Below, one piece after another: positions 32,535 to 34,176 of a DNA stretch of 34,176 nt. The stretch comes from Candidatus Gastranaerophilales bacterium. GTDB lineage: Bacteria > Bacillota > Clostridia > Lachnospirales > Lachnospiraceae. Where the stretch lies: NCBI GenBank assembly GCA_023663225.1, contig JAMPHU010000030.1, positions 1-34,176 of the forward strand, given 5' to 3'. The notes under the pieces were generated by a model. It was not told the origin of the DNA. It did no database searches and saw only the letters and a list, made by a program, of their open reading frames with translations. Within the stretch, counting starts at the first letter, position 1; every line of letters begins with the position of its first letter. A program made the position numbers and the translations under genes.

Positions 32535-33558
32535 ACTACTGTCCTCCTCGTTGATTTTTTGATTTCGCTGTGATAAAAATAATTGACTATGACAGGTGCC
32601 GCCTCAAACGGGCGGCTCATGCTGTCATCATTCGTAACATAATCAAGACCGATTTTGGCAGCATACTCTTTTAGTTCCATGTCAAGAGATTCCCAATAGC
32701 TGCGGCTGCCTTTATGATAGATTTCCTGATACAGTGGCAGAAGAGCGGGATATTGCTCTTTGATATAATCTAAAATGACTGCTTTGTAGTTCCCACGCAG
32801 ATTTAGATTTTCAAGCCATATCAAATTACATTGGTGCTTCGCTCGTTCAATAATCGCCTTTACATCCGTAATACCAGGGAAAATGGGTGAGATAAAGCAG
32901 GTTGTCCGTATCCCGGCATCGTGAAATGCTTTCATCGCCGTCAGCCGTCGTTCTATCGACACCGCCTTGTCCATATCATCCTTGAATGTTTCATCAAGCG
33001 TGTTAATAGACCACGAAACGCGGGCATCAGGGAAGGATTTTATTAAGTCCAAATCCCGCAAGATTAAATCGGAGTTGGTCGCAATACTCAGCTTCGCCCC
33101 GCTTCCCCTCAGTTCCGTCAGCAATACTCTTGTTCGTCCGTAAATTTCTTCCTGCGAGTTATACGGATCGGTAACGGAACCGATAAAAAGTTCCTTTGCG
33201 GCATACTTTTGCGGCTTTTTTATCTCCGGCCAATATTTCACATCCAAAAATCCTCCCCACTGTTCCGAGTGGTTTGTAAAGCATTTCATAAAGCAGGCAT
33301 AACAATATTTGCAAGGGGATTGAGTCTACTGACCCATTCTCCGTTCAGTTTATTGCATTTGAACAACGGCACAATGACATACGGGCAGTCAACCAGCATC
33401 GTGTATTGCAAAGGCATGTCGGGCGTCAACTCATAGCGTGTAACTTTGTTCGGAAACAACGGATTGCGGGAAAGCACATACCCTTCCGAAAAACGGTTTA
33501 AGAGCCACTCGCTGTAATACTGGACGGTATCTGTCCGTCCACCTGTGTTGATAATCAT
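32531..33558 (-). pseudogene. Radical SAM (SPL-like) protein split by a frameshift
   Basis: The 5' part (33558-33286) begins MIINTGGRTDTVQYYSEWLL, resembling the start of DUF1848 proteins, and runs on through CPYVIVPLFKCNKLNGEW. In another frame the sequence continues CKYCYACFMKC, a cysteine cluster fitting a radical SAM 4Fe-4S site, then ELFIGSVTDPYNSQEE and RTTCFISPIFPGITDV to the stop at 32531. One base missing from a run of four C near 33320 explains the break. The SPL-like body is typical of small radical SAM enzymes of unknown substrate. It overlaps marR by ATGA on one side and the acetyltransferase by ATGA on the other, so the three genes form an operon. Confidence 0.8.
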
Positions 33559-34010
33559 TGTTCATCCTCACTTTTCCTGACAAGTCTTTCAAGATTTCTT
33601 GTAAAACGCCTCGAAAGGTCAATCAACTGTTCCTGTTCCTTAGGCGTGAACATAGACATTGCCGTATCCTCCGCCCATGTGATATGACGGACAGGCTTTT
33701 CTGCATATGCACGGCCTTTATCGGTCATTTTCACTGTCTTGTTCCGCTTATCCTCCGTATTTTCTTCCAGCGTAACGTACTCATCCTTCAGCAAATTTTT
33801 GACAATCAGACTTACTGTCTGCTTGGACTCAAATGTTCTCTTACAGATTTCTTTCTGTGTCATACCATCCTTCGCATAAAACAGCACGTTCAGCACAAGA
33901 AAGGTATTCATCAAAATCCCGTTGCCTTTTGCATACTCATCATAAAGGGCAAACTGCTCATCCCGAAATTTACAGTATAGAAAAGCGTTTCTGCGATCCT
34001 CCTTAGTCAC
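33555..34010 (-). CDS. MarR family transcriptional regulator
   Basis: About 151 residues. The winged helix region reads MTQKEICKRTFESKQTVSLI then VKNLLKDEYVTLEENTEDKR and MTDKGRAYAE, with helical dimerisation ends. GTG 34010 is chosen as start because TGAGGTG lies 6 nt upstream; GTG 34019 overlaps that site. The operon order marR, radical SAM, acetyltransferase suggests that it controls them and itself, since a palindrome overlaps its promoter. MarR proteins respond to phenolic, oxidative or other small-molecule signals. Confidence 0.9.
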   Translation of the reverse strand: MTKEDRRNAFLYCKFRDEQFALYDEYAKGNGILMNTFLVLNVLFYAKDGMTQKEICKRTFESKQTVSLIVKNLLKDEYVTLEENTEDKRNKTVKMTDKGRAYAEKPVRHITWAEDTAMSMFTPKEQEQLIDLSRRFTRNLERLVRKSEDEQ

Positions 34011-34045
34011 GCATATCACCTCACAAACTCACCTGACACCCTAAT

Positions 34046-34063
34046 TAGTCAATTCCTTGACTA
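34046..34063. promoter_or_regulatory. MarR operator candidate
   Basis: TAGTCAA and TTGACTA form a perfect 7-bp dyad with a 4-nt centre. The palindrome touches the -10 element and would cover the transcription start, as in MarR autorepression. A second dyad, TACTTGA (34067-34073) and TCAAGTA (34088-34094), overlaps the -35 and -10. Confidence 0.65.
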
Positions 34064-34091
34064 TTGTACTTGAATTTCTTTCAAATGTCAA
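34063..34091 (-). promoter_or_regulatory. Promoter of the marR operon
   Basis: On the minus strand TTGACA (34091-34086) is followed after 17 nt by TACAAT (34068-34063), matching 11 of 12 consensus positions. Confidence 0.85.
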
Positions 34092-34121
34092 GTAAATGTG
34101 ATCTATTTTCAGACATTCGAC

Positions 34122-34159
34122 GTAACAGTTCAGCCATGCCATTCATAAGTTGCCGAAAT
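34122..34159 (+). repeat. 38-nt dispersed repeat, copy 2
   Basis: It begins GTAACAGTTCAGCCATGCC and differs from the copy at 8663-8700 by one base (G for T at position 7). It lies just upstream of the marR promoter at the window end. Confidence 0.85.
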
Positions 34160-34176
34160 ATACGTTTGCACCAACC

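Noticed and set aside
1-34176. tRNA or rRNA genes
   Set aside because: No cloverleaf with a GTTCNANNC-type arm and CCA context, and no rRNA-like stretch, was recognised on either strand by eye; a covariance scan was not possible.

Overview
The window looks like a chromosome segment of a gut-type Clostridia, most likely Lachnospiraceae. Supporting points are an NfnAB-type electron-bifurcating transhydrogenase pair, a folD-fhs one-carbon pair, a Firmicutes-type MazF next to alanine racemase, TepA next to a SpoIIIE/FtsK translocase, and sigma-A-like promoters with 17-bp spacers. The assignment rests on gene content and protein resemblance only; no database search was possible.

Left accessory block (about 1-8.1 kb). 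A broken acyl-CoA ligase start is followed by a leftward two-gene unit: a DUF218/YdcF-like protein and a 1054-residue P-loop (STAND-like) NTPase. Directly upstream is a small serine recombinase of the invertase/resolvase type. Between them lie two 26-bp dyad sites whose central dinucleotides are AG and CT on the same strand, so they are inverted relative to each other. They enclose a 58-bp segment with a promoter-like sequence and a Shine-Dalgarno-like sequence that both point away from the NTPase unit in the orientation shown. This reads as a small phase-variable switch that could turn a putative defence/conflict operon on or off. A ribbon-helix-helix remnant, a MATE exporter and an AAA/DUF4143 ATPase with a palindromic control region follow.

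Core block (about 8.15-28.6 kb). Almost everything is on the minus strand and is housekeeping: rlmH, a zinc-ribbon/DUF2007 membrane protein, nfnB-nfnA, a zinc-ribbon TPR protein with chitobiase-like repeats, folD, fhs, ftsK/spoIIIE, tepA, a membrane protein plus GT2 glycosyltransferase, yebC, a DUF21-CBS protein, mazF without a visible antitoxin, alr and nnr. Three of these genes (ftsK, tepA, alr) carry in-frame 18-bp tandem repeats. The largest is a 13-copy array covering the nnr/alr junction. A 47-codon candidate small gene built of stacked palindromes sits immediately upstream of nnr.

Right accessory block (about 28.6-34.2 kb). An internally deleted ABC exporter remnant precedes an intact TetR-ABC ATPase-permease operon with a consensus promoter. 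Then comes a leftward MarR, radical SAM, acetyltransferase series, linked by 4-bp ATGA overlaps but carrying at least three single-base frameshifts, with a MutM C-terminal fragment at its end. A 38-nt repeat next to rlmH occurs again, in the same orientation, at the right end of the window.
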